A stretch of 64,000 nt of DNA from Miniphocaeibacter sp012841535. GTDB taxonomy: Bacteria > Bacillota > Clostridia > Tissierellales > Peptoniphilaceae. Both the position numbers and the translations under genes were made by a program. The DNA lies in assembly GCF_049274025.1 (NCBI RefSeq), contig NZ_JBASRV010000049.1. The stretch is one strand, 5' to 3'. This document shows, piece by piece, positions 1 to 8,546 of this stretch. Position 1 is the first letter of the stretch; every line of letters starts with the position of its first letter. Under the pieces are notes generated by a model, which did not search any database, was not told where the DNA came from, and worked only from the letters and a program-made list of their open reading frames with translations.

Positions 1-766
1 AATTATTAACATCTATTTGTTTTTTTGAAATAAAATCCTCTTTTTCATATTTTATTTTTTCTAAGGATATACTTTCTTCTGTATTTTCCTGATTTGAATA
101 ACAAATATTATCATCTGCATTGGCAATATAAATACTTCCCTTATAGATGGTGCTTTCTATGAAAATATCGTTTAAGGTTGAGGTTAATACCTCAACAACA
201 ACAGCTCCTATAACTTCTGGAGAAATCCTATCTTGAATAGGAAATACTAAACTCAATGTTGGCTTATTTAAGTTCTTGACTAATAGGGAAGGATTATTCG
301 GTTCAATCCATAAACTTTTATTCTCATTAACAACTTTTTTGTACCAATCAAAATTCCTATATTCCTCTTCCCTTAAGGATTTATTACTACCACGGAAAAT
401 AGAACCGTTTTCACCAAGAACAAATATACCATCTATTTGATTGGAGAATTGTTTCATATACAGGATTTTCTGATTATATTCTAATCGCTGCTTAAACATA
501 TCCTGTTTAGTTTCTGGTAGAGGTAATCTCAATGCTTTTTGAATTTCACTATCCATGGCTACCATTTCAGCAACATTTTCCATATTCATTAATAGATTAC
601 TCAAATCGTTTGCACTTTTATCAACAGCTGATTCTGTTGATGCAATTGTCATAGATTTAATATGGGATAATGAAATATTGTATATAATAAAAAACGAAAA
701 TAAGAGTATTGCAAACAAAACTAAACTACTTAGTAATATTTTAGTTCTAACGGACTTAAATTTCAT
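1..766 (-). CDS. Sensor histidine kinase, N-terminal part (cut by window edge)
   Basis: The frame is open from an ATG at 766, preceded by GGGAG five bases upstream, to the window edge, so about 255 residues are visible. The protein begins with a short basic stretch and one hydrophobic segment (about residues 9-27). A long extracytoplasmic region follows, with a helical start and a later part resembling a Cache-type sensor fold (motifs such as DGIFVLGENG and the aromatic-rich EEYRNFDWYKK). This architecture is typical of YesM-like or other Cache-sensor kinases and of some chemoreceptors. The second membrane segment and the catalytic domain lie outside the window, so the kinase call is an inference from the N-terminus. 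It reads in the same direction as the upstream GH2 gene but is separated from it by a terminator. A partner role in sugar sensing is possible, not shown. Confidence 0.6.
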   Translation of the reverse strand, partial: MKFKSVRTKILLSSLVLFAILLFSFFIIYNISLSHIKSMTIASTESAVDKSANDLSNLLMNMENVAEMVAMDSEIQKALRLPLPETKQDMFKQRLEYNQKILYMKQFSNQIDGIFVLGENGSIFRGSNKSLREEEYRNFDWYKKVVNENKSLWIEPNNPSLLVKNLNKPTLSLVFPIQDRISPEVIGAVVVEVLTSTLNDIFIESTIYKGSIYIANADDNICYSNQENTEESISLEKIKYEKEDFISKKQIDVNN

Positions 767-879
767 ATTTTTCTCCCTGTTATAATTTAATATAAAAAAT
801 CTCTATAAATATATTTTACTTATTTTTAACAACACTTAAAACTAGATTATCATATTTTAAGATTAATATCACTATCCAT

Positions 880-910
880 AAAATAAAAAGTCCCACCTGA
901 GGTGAGACTT
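880..910 (-). terminator. Intrinsic terminator after the GH2 gene
   Basis: On the minus strand a 9-bp stem (AGTCTCACC with GGTGGGACT, one G-U pair) with a three-base loop is followed by TTTTTATTTT. It starts four bases after the GH2 stop codon. Confidence 0.85.
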
Positions 911-913
911 ACT

Positions 914-2653
914 TTAAAGATTATTAACTTTCTTTTTATCATTTATTTCTTTTATCCTAGCTGGATTAAATTTAAATTCATGGTCTATATCCAATAATCC
1001 GTTGGTTTCTTGTTCAATATCTGTAGCTTGAGTATAGCAATAACCACAAATTATATCTGATTCATAAATAGAATCCATAATTCTCTCATAGGTGGAAATA
1101 AACTCCTCTTCACTTCTTGCAAAGGTATAACCCCAGTCATCTGAATTATCATTTGCCATTGAAATTCCACCAAACTCAGTAATCATAAAAGGTTCTCCAT
1201 TATATTTAAAACCCTTAGCATAAGGTAGTTTTTCTACAATATTATGCATTTCATCAATGTTTTTTAAACTTCTAGAGAAAAGTTCATGTTGCTTATAGTC
1301 TTTGTCTACACCATGTTTATAGGTATGTAGGGCAGCAATATCTGTTACGGTTTGCTCCCAACCATCGTTACCTATTGCAAGTCTACTTTGGTCTAAACTT
1401 TTAGCTAAATAATATAAGGATTGGGAAAAAGCTTGTTGAAATAAATTATCATAAATTTTAGGTACTCCCCAGCTTTCATTTAACATTCCCCAAACTACTA
1501 TACTTGGGCTATTGTAATCCCTTTTTATTACATCACACCATTCCTTAGTAAAATTACTTGCTGCTTCTGGAGTGTAACTCCAAAAACTTGCCATTCCAAT
1601 CCAAACTAAAAATCCCAATTTATCTGCCCAATATAAAAATCTTGGATCTTCTACTTTTTCATGCTTTCTACATCCATTAAAGCCCATTTCTTTAAATTTA
1701 ATAATATCGGTTTTATAATCTTCATCTTTAGGAGCAGTAATTAATCCATCCTTCCAATAACCCTGGTCTAAAATTAATTTATTATAATAAGGAAGATTAT
1801 TTAAATAAAATTTTCCATTTTCAATGTGGACTTTTCTCATACCAAAATAGCTTTTAACTTGGTCTTTAATGATATTATTATTTAATAATTTTATTTCAAC
1901 ATCATATAAAACAGGATTTTCTGGAGTCCAATATCTACCAGTAAAATGAAAACTACCTTCCATTGCCCTATTTCCAAAAACGTCTATTACAATTTTATTT
2001 TGTAATTGATTACATTTAATTAAGGTATCATTAACTATTTCATCTTTAAATTTTATTTGAAAATTAACTTCACAGGGTAATTTACATTTTTTATCTAAGT
2101 CAAACCTTATTTCAACTTCTCCCCTATCTATATTAGGAGTCATATGAACATATGAAATATGTGAATCATCAACAGGTTCTAACCAAACGGTTTGCCATAT
2201 GCCTGTACTTGGAGTATACCAAATAAATTCACTTTCCTCTTTCCAAAATTGTTTTCCTCTTGCAATTGTATCGTCCTTTAATGGATCGTAAACCTCTACT
2301 GTTAATACTTGTTCACCATCTTTTAAAAAACGTGTTATATCGAAACTAAAGGAGGTATTTCCACCTTTATGTGAACCTACTTTACTATTGTTAAGAAAAA
2401 CCTCACAACTATAGTCTACTGCACCAAAGTGTAATATTATATTTTTTCCATTCCATTCACTAGGAATATTGAATTTTCTTTCATAGACTACAAAATCCGT
2501 TCTTATTCTTTCATTAATTCCACTTAATTTACATTGAGGAACAAAGGGAACATTTATTTTTGTATTTTTATCATCATACTTAAAGTCCCATTCTCCATTT
2601 AAATTAAGCCAGTCTTTTCTTACAAAATTTGGACGTGGATATTCTTTTCTCAT
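914..2653 (-). CDS. Glycoside hydrolase family 2 (beta-galactosidase/beta-glucuronidase-like)
   Basis: Predicted retaining exo-glycosidase of 579 residues, cytoplasmic because no signal peptide is visible. The N-terminal jelly-roll sugar-binding domain (about 1-165) starts with the typical LNLNGEWDF motif. An immunoglobulin-like domain covers about 165-275 and a TIM barrel the rest. The expected acid/base is Glu393 in WGMLNESWG and the nucleophile Glu493 in MITEFGG; both are present. Length is normal for compact GH2 enzymes, which lack the extra C-terminal domains of LacZ. The substrate (beta-galactoside, glucuronide or mannoside) cannot be read from sequence. The ATG has AGGAGG seven bases upstream. 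The gene is monocistronic, with its own terminator and a promoter region containing paired inverted 11-bp sites that suggest sugar-responsive repression. Confidence 0.9.
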   Translation of the reverse strand: MRKEYPRPNFVRKDWLNLNGEWDFKYDDKNTKINVPFVPQCKLSGINERIRTDFVVYERKFNIPSEWNGKNIILHFGAVDYSCEVFLNNSKVGSHKGGNTSFSFDITRFLKDGEQVLTVEVYDPLKDDTIARGKQFWKEESEFIWYTPSTGIWQTVWLEPVDDSHISYVHMTPNIDRGEVEIRFDLDKKCKLPCEVNFQIKFKDEIVNDTLIKCNQLQNKIVIDVFGNRAMEGSFHFTGRYWTPENPVLYDVEIKLLNNNIIKDQVKSYFGMRKVHIENGKFYLNNLPYYNKLILDQGYWKDGLITAPKDEDYKTDIIKFKEMGFNGCRKHEKVEDPRFLYWADKLGFLVWIGMASFWSYTPEAASNFTKEWCDVIKRDYNSPSIVVWGMLNESWGVPKIYDNLFQQAFSQSLYYLAKSLDQSRLAIGNDGWEQTVTDIAALHTYKHGVDKDYKQHELFSRSLKNIDEMHNIVEKLPYAKGFKYNGEPFMITEFGGISMANDNSDDWGYTFARSEEEFISTYERIMDSIYESDIICGYCYTQATDIEQETNGLLDIDHEFKFNPARIKEINDKKKVNNL

Positions 2654-2664
2654 AATATACCTCC

Positions 2665-2733
2665 TATAGATATTAATATTGATAATTTTATTATATCTAA
2701 ATCTAAAAATAAAACATTTTAATAATATCTATA
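2665..2733 (-). promoter_or_regulatory. Inverted 11-bp sites flanking the GH2 promoter region
   Basis: TATAGATATTA at 2665-2675 is repeated as its exact reverse complement at 2723-2733, centres 58 bp apart. Between them on the minus strand lies GATATAATA, a good -10 candidate, with no clear -35. The proximal copy touches the ribosome binding site. Paired operators of a sugar-responsive repressor are a reasonable inference; no regulator gene lies next to it in the window. Confidence 0.4.
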
Positions 2734-2769
2734 CTTATATTGATAAACTATAATCTTTTAAATAAATTA

Positions 2770-2798
2770 AAAAACAAGAGCCTTTACTCTTGTTTTTG
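2770..2798 (-). terminator. Intrinsic terminator after argD
   Basis: ACAAGAG and CTCTTGT form a perfect 7-bp stem with a six-base loop, with A and T runs on both sides. It lies 14 bases past the argD stop and ends the arginine operon. Confidence 0.85.
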
Positions 2799-2811
2799 TT
2801 ACAATATGAAA

Positions 2812-3996
2812 TTAAAAGGATTTTTCTAATTTTTCTATCATTTCATCTATATTGTTGTTGTCTATTATTAATGGTGGTAAAAATCTTAAAACATTTCCTT
2901 CTGCTGTTCCTATAACTAATCCATTATCTAAAGAATTTTTTACTATATCTCCAGCTTTTTTATCGGAAGATAGTTTTAGTCCTCTCATTAATCCAATACC
3001 TTTTTTCTCTAAAATAAAATCATACTTGTTAACTAATTCATCTAATTTCTTTTCAAAGTACTCTGATGTTAGATTAACCTTGTCTATAATTTTATCTTCT
3101 TTAAAAATATCTATTACTGTAGAAATAGCTTTTCCAGCTAAAGGATTACCACCATAAGTTGTACCATGGTCACCTGGCTTTAATGAAGCTTTAGCAGCTT
3201 TCTCATTTAAAAGAAACGCTCCTACCGGAATTCCATTACCTATAGCCTTTGCAGTAGTTACAATATCTGGTTTTATACCTAATTCTAAATACCTATAAAA
3301 ACTACCTGTTCTTCCTACTCCACATTGTATTTCATCTAGAATTAATAAAATATTCTTTTCATTGCAAATAGATTCTAATTCCTTTAAAAATTTACTATCT
3401 GCTACAGTTAATCCACCTTCTCCTTGAATAGGTTCTACAATTATTGCAGCAGTTTTTGAATTAATTAGTTTTTTAACACTATCTATATTATTTATTTCTG
3501 TAAACTTAACTCCTGGTAGTAAAGGATAAAAAGGCTCCCTGTAAGATTCATTACCTGTTACAGACAGTGCACCTATTGTTCTTCCATGAAAAGAGTTCTT
3601 AAATGCTATAATTTCATATTCATCTTTTCCATTTTTTTCATAGGCAAATTTTTTTGCTACTTTTAAGGCTCCTTCTATTGCTTCAGCTCCACTATTTGTA
3701 AAAAACACCTTAGACATTTTACTAACTTCTATTATTTTTTCTGCAGCAATTGCAATTTCTTCTGTATAAAATAAGTTAGAAGTATGTAGTAAATTTTCTA
3801 CCTGCTCCTTAATACTATCTATGAATTTTTTATTACTATATCCTAAACCAATTACTCCTATACCACTTAAAAAATCTAAGTATTTTTTATTTTCATTATC
3901 ATAAAGATATACATCTTCTCCCTTTTTAAAAACTACTGGGAAGCGATTATAGGTTTTTAAAATATTTTCTTCTGCTAAATCTATATATTTATCCAT
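2812..3996 (-). CDS. argD: Acetylornithine aminotransferase
   Basis: Class III PLP aminotransferase converting N-acetylglutamate 5-semialdehyde to N-acetylornithine. It has 394 residues, the usual length. Visible family motifs are the SGAEAIEGALK phosphate-binding region, FHGRT, the cofactor-ring motif LDEIQCGVGRTG and the Schiff-base lysine at about 250 in TTAKAIGNG. The ATG is preceded by AAGGAG at a good distance. It is the last gene of argC-argJ-argB-argD, 10 bases after argB. Gene position in the cluster is why I choose ArgD rather than an ornithine or GABA aminotransferase. Confidence 0.93.
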   Translation of the reverse strand: MDKYIDLAEENILKTYNRFPVVFKKGEDVYLYDNENKKYLDFLSGIGVIGLGYSNKKFIDSIKEQVENLLHTSNLFYTEEIAIAAEKIIEVSKMSKVFFTNSGAEAIEGALKVAKKFAYEKNGKDEYEIIAFKNSFHGRTIGALSVTGNESYREPFYPLLPGVKFTEINNIDSVKKLINSKTAAIIVEPIQGEGGLTVADSKFLKELESICNEKNILLILDEIQCGVGRTGSFYRYLELGIKPDIVTTAKAIGNGIPVGAFLLNEKAAKASLKPGDHGTTYGGNPLAGKAISTVIDIFKEDKIIDKVNLTSEYFEKKLDELVNKYDFILEKKGIGLMRGLKLSSDKKAGDIVKNSLDNGLVIGTAEGNVLRFLPPLIIDNNNIDEMIEKLEKSF

Positions 3997-4006
3997 TACT
4001 ACTCCT

Positions 4007-4882
4007 TTATCTATAAATTAATGTTCCTATACCCTTTTTAGTAAATATTTCCAATAAAAGACTATGCATTTTTCTACCATCTAAAATATGGACTCTTTTT
4101 ACACCATTTTTAGCCGCCCTAATACAATTTTCCATTTTAGGTAACATTCCACCATTAATTTTTCCTTCCCTAATTAATTTTTGTGAATCACTTACCGATA
4201 TTCTGGAAATTAAGGAACTCTCATCATTAAAATTCAAATAAAAACCTTCTGTATCCGTTAAAAAAGCAAGTTTTTCAGCTTCTAAAGATATTGCTATTTC
4301 ACTAGCAGCCTCATCGGCATTTATATTGTACATCTTATAATTTTTATCTAATCCTATAGGACAAATAACCGGTACATAATCATCTTTTAGTAAAGTATTA
4401 ATTAATTGTGTGTTCACCTTTGTAATATCTCCGACAAATCCTATATCTACATTATCTATTTCCTTCTTTTTAACACGTAACATAGAGCCGTCTTTTCCAC
4501 TTAATCCTACTGCCTTTACTCCTAAGCTTTCCATATGGGAGACTAGGCCTTTATTAACTCCTCCAAGAACCATTTCTACTATTTTCATTGTGTCTGAATC
4601 GGTTATTCTAAATCCATTATAAAATTCAGATTTCATTCCATTTAATTCAACCCATTTAGTTATTTCTTTTCCTCCACCATGGACAATTACAGGATGAATT
4701 CCAACGGATTTTAACAAGGCAACATCTCTCATTACACTTTCCTTCAGAGTTTCATCTAACATAGCTGAACCACCATATTTAATTACAATTACCTTGTTAT
4801 GAAATTTTTGTATATAGGGTAAAGCTTCAATTAAAATATTGGCCTTATCCTCCACTAAATTTGAATTTAAAGTATCTATCAT
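4007..4882 (-). CDS. argB: Acetylglutamate kinase
   Basis: Amino-acid kinase family enzyme that phosphorylates N-acetylglutamate, the second step of the cycle. It has 291 residues with the glycine-rich VIKYGGSAM near the start, VIVHGGGKEI, and the C-terminal GGMLPKMENCIRA region that binds nucleotide. An N-terminal helix (LIEALPYIQKFHNK) of the kind linked to arginine-sensitive hexameric enzymes is present, so arginine feedback inhibition is plausible but not proven. Its start overlaps the argJ stop by four bases (ATGA), implying translational coupling. Confidence 0.94.
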   Translation of the reverse strand: MIDTLNSNLVEDKANILIEALPYIQKFHNKVIVIKYGGSAMLDETLKESVMRDVALLKSVGIHPVIVHGGGKEITKWVELNGMKSEFYNGFRITDSDTMKIVEMVLGGVNKGLVSHMESLGVKAVGLSGKDGSMLRVKKKEIDNVDIGFVGDITKVNTQLINTLLKDDYVPVICPIGLDKNYKMYNINADEAASEIAISLEAEKLAFLTDTEGFYLNFNDESSLISRISVSDSQKLIREGKINGGMLPKMENCIRAAKNGVKRVHILDGRKMHSLLLEIFTKKGIGTLIYR

Positions 4883-6099
4883 GATCTATACTCTCCGTTT
4901 ATTTTTACATATTCATAGGTTAAGTCACAACCCCAAGCCGTTGCTTCGTAACTTCCTTCTTTTAGATTAATTAATGCTAAAACTTCCTTTTGGGATAATA
5001 TTTCTACAGCCTTTTCTTCATTAAAATTTTCAGCTACTCCATTTTTAACAATTTCTATATTTCCAGCCTTACTTATGAAATTTAAATCTACCTTAAAAGG
5101 ATCAAAGTTTTCTCCTGCATAACCCATTGCACAGAAAATTCTTCCCCAATTAGCATCATTTCCAAATAATGCTGCCTTAGTTAAATTAGAAGTTACAACT
5201 GATTTAGCAAGTTTTTTAGCTTGATTTGTAGAAGAGGCTCCTTTAATCTTAACTTCAAATAATTTTGTTGCACCTTCCCCATCTTCAGCGATTTTTTTCG
5301 CCAAATAAGTTAGAACATATTTTAAGGCATCTTTAAATTTTAAAAATTCTTTATCTTCCTTAATAATTTTTTTATTTTCTGCTAGTCCATTAGCCATAAC
5401 TAAAACTGTATCATTTGTAGACGTATCTCCATCAACTGAAATCATATTAAAAGTATCTTCTACTATTTCTTTTGTACATTCTTTTAAAAGTGAATCATCA
5501 ATATTAACATCTGAAGTAATAAAAGCCAACATAGTGCACATATTTGGGTGAATCATTCCTGAACCCTTACATATACCAGCTATTTTTACTATTTTATTAT
5601 CTAACTCTAGTTCAACTGCTATTTCTTTCTTTTTAGTATCTGTAGTTAAAATAGCATTTGCTGTTAAATTAGCACTTTCCTCTGAATTATTTAAATTATC
5701 TTTTAATAATTTAACGCCTTTCTTTATTTTATCCATTGGTAATTTAGAACCTATTAGTCCTGTTGATGCCAGTAAAATAGAATTCTTATCTAAAGCAAAA
5801 ATTTTCTCAGCTTCAATTGCAGTTTCTTCACAATCCATTAGTCCTTCTTTACCTACTGCTGCATTAGCAATACCACTGTTAATAATTACCAGCTGAGATT
5901 TTAAATTATCTTCAACTATTTTTCTATCCCAAACTACCGGTGCTGCTTTTACTATATTTTGTGTAAAAGTACCAGCTATACTTGCTGGTACTTCACTGTA
6001 TATTGCAGCCATATCCAAACTATCGACTTTTATTCCCGCCTTAACTCCTGCAGAATAAAAACCCTTTGGAGAAACAATACCTCCCTTAATTTCTCTCAT
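4879..6099 (-). CDS. argJ: Bifunctional ornithine acetyltransferase/N-acetylglutamate synthase
   Basis: ArgJ transfers the acetyl group from N-acetylornithine back to glutamate, closing the cyclic pathway. I count 406 residues from the ATG at 6099. A GTG two codons upstream is less likely because AAGGAG directly abuts it while being five bases from the ATG. Autoprocessing into two chains is expected at Thr189 within HPNMCTMLAF; the usual Ala before Thr is Cys here, a mild variation. KGSGMIHP and the later GNDANWGRI region are also family hallmarks. Whether it also makes acetylglutamate from acetyl-CoA cannot be told from sequence. No argA is seen. Confidence 0.94.
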   Translation of the reverse strand: MREIKGGIVSPKGFYSAGVKAGIKVDSLDMAAIYSEVPASIAGTFTQNIVKAAPVVWDRKIVEDNLKSQLVIINSGIANAAVGKEGLMDCEETAIEAEKIFALDKNSILLASTGLIGSKLPMDKIKKGVKLLKDNLNNSEESANLTANAILTTDTKKKEIAVELELDNKIVKIAGICKGSGMIHPNMCTMLAFITSDVNIDDSLLKECTKEIVEDTFNMISVDGDTSTNDTVLVMANGLAENKKIIKEDKEFLKFKDALKYVLTYLAKKIAEDGEGATKLFEVKIKGASSTNQAKKLAKSVVTSNLTKAALFGNDANWGRIFCAMGYAGENFDPFKVDLNFISKAGNIEIVKNGVAENFNEEKAVEILSQKEVLALINLKEGSYEATAWGCDLTYEYVKINGEYRS

Positions 6100-6115
6100 A
6101 TACACTCCTTATCTA

Positions 6116-7156
6116 TTATGGGAACAAAGGAATTTGTTCCAATCCCTCATTCTCTTTTAAACCATACATTATATTCATATTTTGTACAGCCTGCCCTGCT
6201 GCACCTTTTATTAAATTATCTATTGCAGAAACAACAATTACTCTGTTTGTTCTACTATCAATTTTAAAATTAATATCTACAAAGTTACTACTTGAAACCC
6301 ACCTAGTTTCTGGAAATACATTTTCATCTAAAAGTCTAATAAAAAACTCATTACCATAATATTTATTATAAATTCCCTTTATGTCAGAATAATTTAAATT
6401 ATCTAATAAATTTAAATAGGAAGTAGTTAAAATACCCCTGTTCATAGGAACTAAATGGGGAGTAAAATTCACTAAAACATCTTCCCCGGCTCCATAGCTA
6501 AGTTGTTCCTCAATTTCTGGTGTATGTCTATGATTTGTAATTCCATAGGCCTTAATACTTTCATTTACTTCACAGAATAAGGTCGAAACCGAACTGCTTC
6601 TTCCAGCTCCTGATGTACCTGATTTTGCATCAATTACAATACTATTTAAATCCACTACTTTTTCTTTAACTAGTGGGTATAGGGAAAGAATAGATGCTGT
6701 AGTATAACAGCCTGGATTAGCTAAAATTCTAGTTTCTCTAATTTCTTCTCTATTAATTTCACACAGACCATATACTGCTTCACCAATATAGTCTGGAGAT
6801 TTGTGGTCTAAATTATACCATGCCTTATATATTTCTAGATCTTTAATTCTAAAATCAGCACTTAAATCAATTACTTTTACCTTACTTAAGAGTTCTTCAT
6901 TTATTATTCCCGAACAATACCCTTGTGGAGTAGCAGTAAATATTAAATCTACTTCATCAGCTAATTTATTAATATCTCCTCCAACACATTTCTTATCTAA
7001 TAGTTTAAAAAAATTACCATAGATTTTATGGTAATCCTCTCCAAGATAACTTTGTGAATATAACCATTTAATTTCAACTTCTTTATGCTGTAATAACAAC
7101 CTTACTAATTCTCCACCAGCATAACCGGTTGACCCAACAATTCCAACTTTTATCAT
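6116..7156 (-). CDS. argC: N-acetyl-gamma-glutamyl-phosphate reductase
   Basis: NADPH-dependent reductase, third step of ornithine synthesis. It has 346 residues, the standard length. The N-terminal Rossmann motif VGIVGSTGYAGGELVRLL and the catalytic Cys150 in ANPGCYTT are visible, as is the HRHTPEIEEQ region with the conserved His. It is the first gene of argCJBD, 16 bases before argJ. No argF, argG or argH is present here, so this operon supplies ornithine. Upstream AT-rich DNA contains TATAAT at a plausible distance but no clear -35 and only half of an ArgR-type site. Confidence 0.95.
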   Translation of the reverse strand: MIKVGIVGSTGYAGGELVRLLLQHKEVEIKWLYSQSYLGEDYHKIYGNFFKLLDKKCVGGDINKLADEVDLIFTATPQGYCSGIINEELLSKVKVIDLSADFRIKDLEIYKAWYNLDHKSPDYIGEAVYGLCEINREEIRETRILANPGCYTTASILSLYPLVKEKVVDLNSIVIDAKSGTSGAGRSSSVSTLFCEVNESIKAYGITNHRHTPEIEEQLSYGAGEDVLVNFTPHLVPMNRGILTTSYLNLLDNLNYSDIKGIYNKYYGNEFFIRLLDENVFPETRWVSSSNFVDINFKIDSRTNRVIVVSAIDNLIKGAAGQAVQNMNIMYGLKENEGLEQIPLFP

Positions 7157-7231
7157 TTAATTCATCCCTTATATAAAATATTTAATATATTATATCATAA
7201 ATAATAACAATCTTCTATAATTCATTAACGG

Positions 7232-7260
7232 CAAAAAAAGCAAGGACTAAATCCTTGCTT
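7232..7260 (-). terminator. Terminator overlapping the hslO stop codon
   Basis: On the minus strand GCAAGGA and TCCTTGC pair around a five-base loop, then a run of seven T follows. The hslO TAG stop (7247-7249) lies in the loop, so the last two codons form the left arm. Confidence 0.85.
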
Positions 7261-8131
7261 TCTCTAGTAAATCTTTAATTTCTTCTTCAGAAAAATTATA
7301 TTTTTTATTACAATAACTACAGGTTAATTCAATATGATGATCTTCTTCTATTATTTTATTAAGTTCCCCTTCTCCAATAGATAATAATGCATTTTCTATT
7401 CTATCTCTATTACAGTCACATTTATAGTTTCTATCTTCTATTTCTAAAACTTCAACTTCCATTTCCTTGAAAAATATATTTAAAATTTCCTCAGGAGATT
7501 TATATTGGTTAAATAATGAACTTACTGATGGAAGATTATTTATACATTTTTCCAACATATCTATATCTTCATCTGTATAACCAGGTAAGGCTTGAATGAA
7601 AATACCACCTGCTGATTTTACTGAATAGTCAGTATCAACTAAAACACCTAGAGTAACTACTGTAGGTAGCTGATCTGATTGATAGAAATAATTTGCAAAG
7701 TCCTCTGCTATTTCTCCTGAAATTAAGCTTGTTTGACCTGTATAAGGTTCGCCAAAGCCAAAATCATGTATTACTGCCAATGCTCCATTTTTCCCTACAA
7801 AAGAGCCTACATCCAATTTGCTATTTTCAGCAATACTTGGAATATCTATTTGAGGATTTTGAATATATGATTTTATGTTTCCTTTAGAATTTATTTCCGA
7901 AATAAGCATTCCAGAAGGACCATCACCCTTAATTTTTAAAATAATTTTTTCTTTTTCATTTTTTATATCCGAGCCCATTATTGCTGCCATAGTAGTTAAT
8001 CGACCTAATGCAGCTGTGGCAGTTGTAGAAGTATTATGAGTTTTTCTCATTTCTTCTATTATCTCAGTAGAATTTATAATAAAAAATCTTATTGTTTCCT
8101 TTTTATTAATTGCCCTATATAATTTACTCAT
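7247..8131 (-). CDS. hslO: Hsp33 redox-regulated chaperone
   Basis: Cytoplasmic holdase activated by oxidation. It has 294 residues, typical for Hsp33. The C-terminal zinc centre is complete: CDC followed about 30 residues later by CSYC, whose cysteines form disulfides on oxidation. The N-terminal domain contains the family motifs RLTTMAAIMGSD and GPSGMLISE. GGAGG lies five bases before the ATG. The gap to the upstream cold-shock gene is almost entirely taken up by that gene's terminator, so hslO probably depends on read-through or on a promoter inside csp. Confidence 0.95.
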   Translation of the reverse strand: MSKLYRAINKKETIRFFIINSTEIIEEMRKTHNTSTTATAALGRLTTMAAIMGSDIKNEKEKIILKIKGDGPSGMLISEINSKGNIKSYIQNPQIDIPSIAENSKLDVGSFVGKNGALAVIHDFGFGEPYTGQTSLISGEIAEDFANYFYQSDQLPTVVTLGVLVDTDYSVKSAGGIFIQALPGYTDEDIDMLEKCINNLPSVSSLFNQYKSPEEILNIFFKEMEVEVLEIEDRNYKCDCNRDRIENALLSIGEGELNKIIEEDHHIELTCSYCNKKYNFSEEEIKDLLEKARI

Positions 8132-8142
8132 ATATCCTCCAA

Positions 8143-8173
8143 TTACAAAAGCCCCTAAATAATTAGGGGCTTT
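8143..8173 (-). terminator. Terminator between csp and hslO
   Basis: AAGCCCCTA and TAGGGGCTT form a perfect 9-bp GC-rich stem with a six-base loop, followed on the minus strand by TTTTG. It ends a few bases before the hslO ribosome binding site. Confidence 0.85.
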
Positions 8174-8201
8174 GGTTTACTTCTAAAAATATTTCTGTAA
8201 T

Positions 8202-8405
8202 TTATAACTTAACTACATTAGAAGCTTGTGGACCTTTTGTTCCTTCAACTACTTCGAATTCAACATCTTGTCCTTCATCTAAAGTTCTGAACTCTCCATT
8301 ATCTTCTAAAGCTGAATAATGAACGAAAACGTCTTCTCCTTCTTCTGTAGATATAAATCCAAATCCTTTAGTTGCATTAAACCATTTTACTTTGCCTTTA
8401 GCCAT
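8202..8405 (-). CDS. csp: Cold-shock protein (CspA/CspB family)
   Basis: Single OB-fold RNA chaperone of 67 residues, the standard length. RNP1 (KGFGFI) and RNP2 (VFVHY, with Tyr in place of the common Phe) are both visible. The start is the ATG at 8405, preceded by GGAGG nine bases upstream. A longer open frame to 8453 runs through the ribosome binding site and a hairpin in the leader, so it is not the real N-terminus. A strong promoter and a structured leader of about 70 bases precede it, as is common for cold-regulated csp genes. It ends with its own strong terminator, giving a short abundant mRNA. Confidence 0.95.
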   Translation of the reverse strand: MAKGKVKWFNATKGFGFISTEEGEDVFVHYSALEDNGEFRTLDEGQDVEFEVVEGTKGPQASNVVKL

Positions 8406-8437
8406 TAAAAAAATCCTCCAAAAAAAATAAACGAACT

Positions 8438-8458
8438 CAACGATAATGTCCATCGTTG
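8438..8458 (-). promoter_or_regulatory. Hairpin in the csp 5' leader
   Basis: CAACGAT and ATCGTTG form a 7-bp stem around a seven-base loop, about 20 bases before the csp ribosome binding site. A second small stem, GTAGC-AAA-GCTAC, lies just upstream (8464-8478). No T-run follows, so these are not terminators. Temperature-dependent leader folding is an inference from other csp genes. Confidence 0.55.
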
Positions 8459-8483
8459 ATACGCGTAGCTTTGCTACAATTCA

Positions 8484-8512
8484 ACTATACCATATTTAAT
8501 TCTAAATTGCAA
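8484..8512 (-). promoter_or_regulatory. Sigma-A promoter of csp
   Basis: TTGCAA (8507-8512), a 17-bp spacer, then TATAGT (8484-8489), read on the minus strand. The start point would lie near 8477, giving a leader of about 70 bases. Confidence 0.75.
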
Positions 8513-8546
8513 GAAATACTAAAACGTACATATTATATTTTATAGA

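Noticed and set aside
555..785. Open frame of 76 codons on the plus strand
   Set aside because: It is the reverse of the sensor-kinase N-terminus and has no ribosome binding site; the minus frame has one and gives a membrane-sensor pattern.
7157..7230. Possible ArgR box before argC
   Set aside because: Only one half (ATGAAT-like) is present; the second half does not match the palindromic ARG box.
8403..8453. N-terminal extension of the cold-shock protein
   Set aside because: The extension runs through the leader hairpin and the GGAGG site; the 67-residue form is the family standard.
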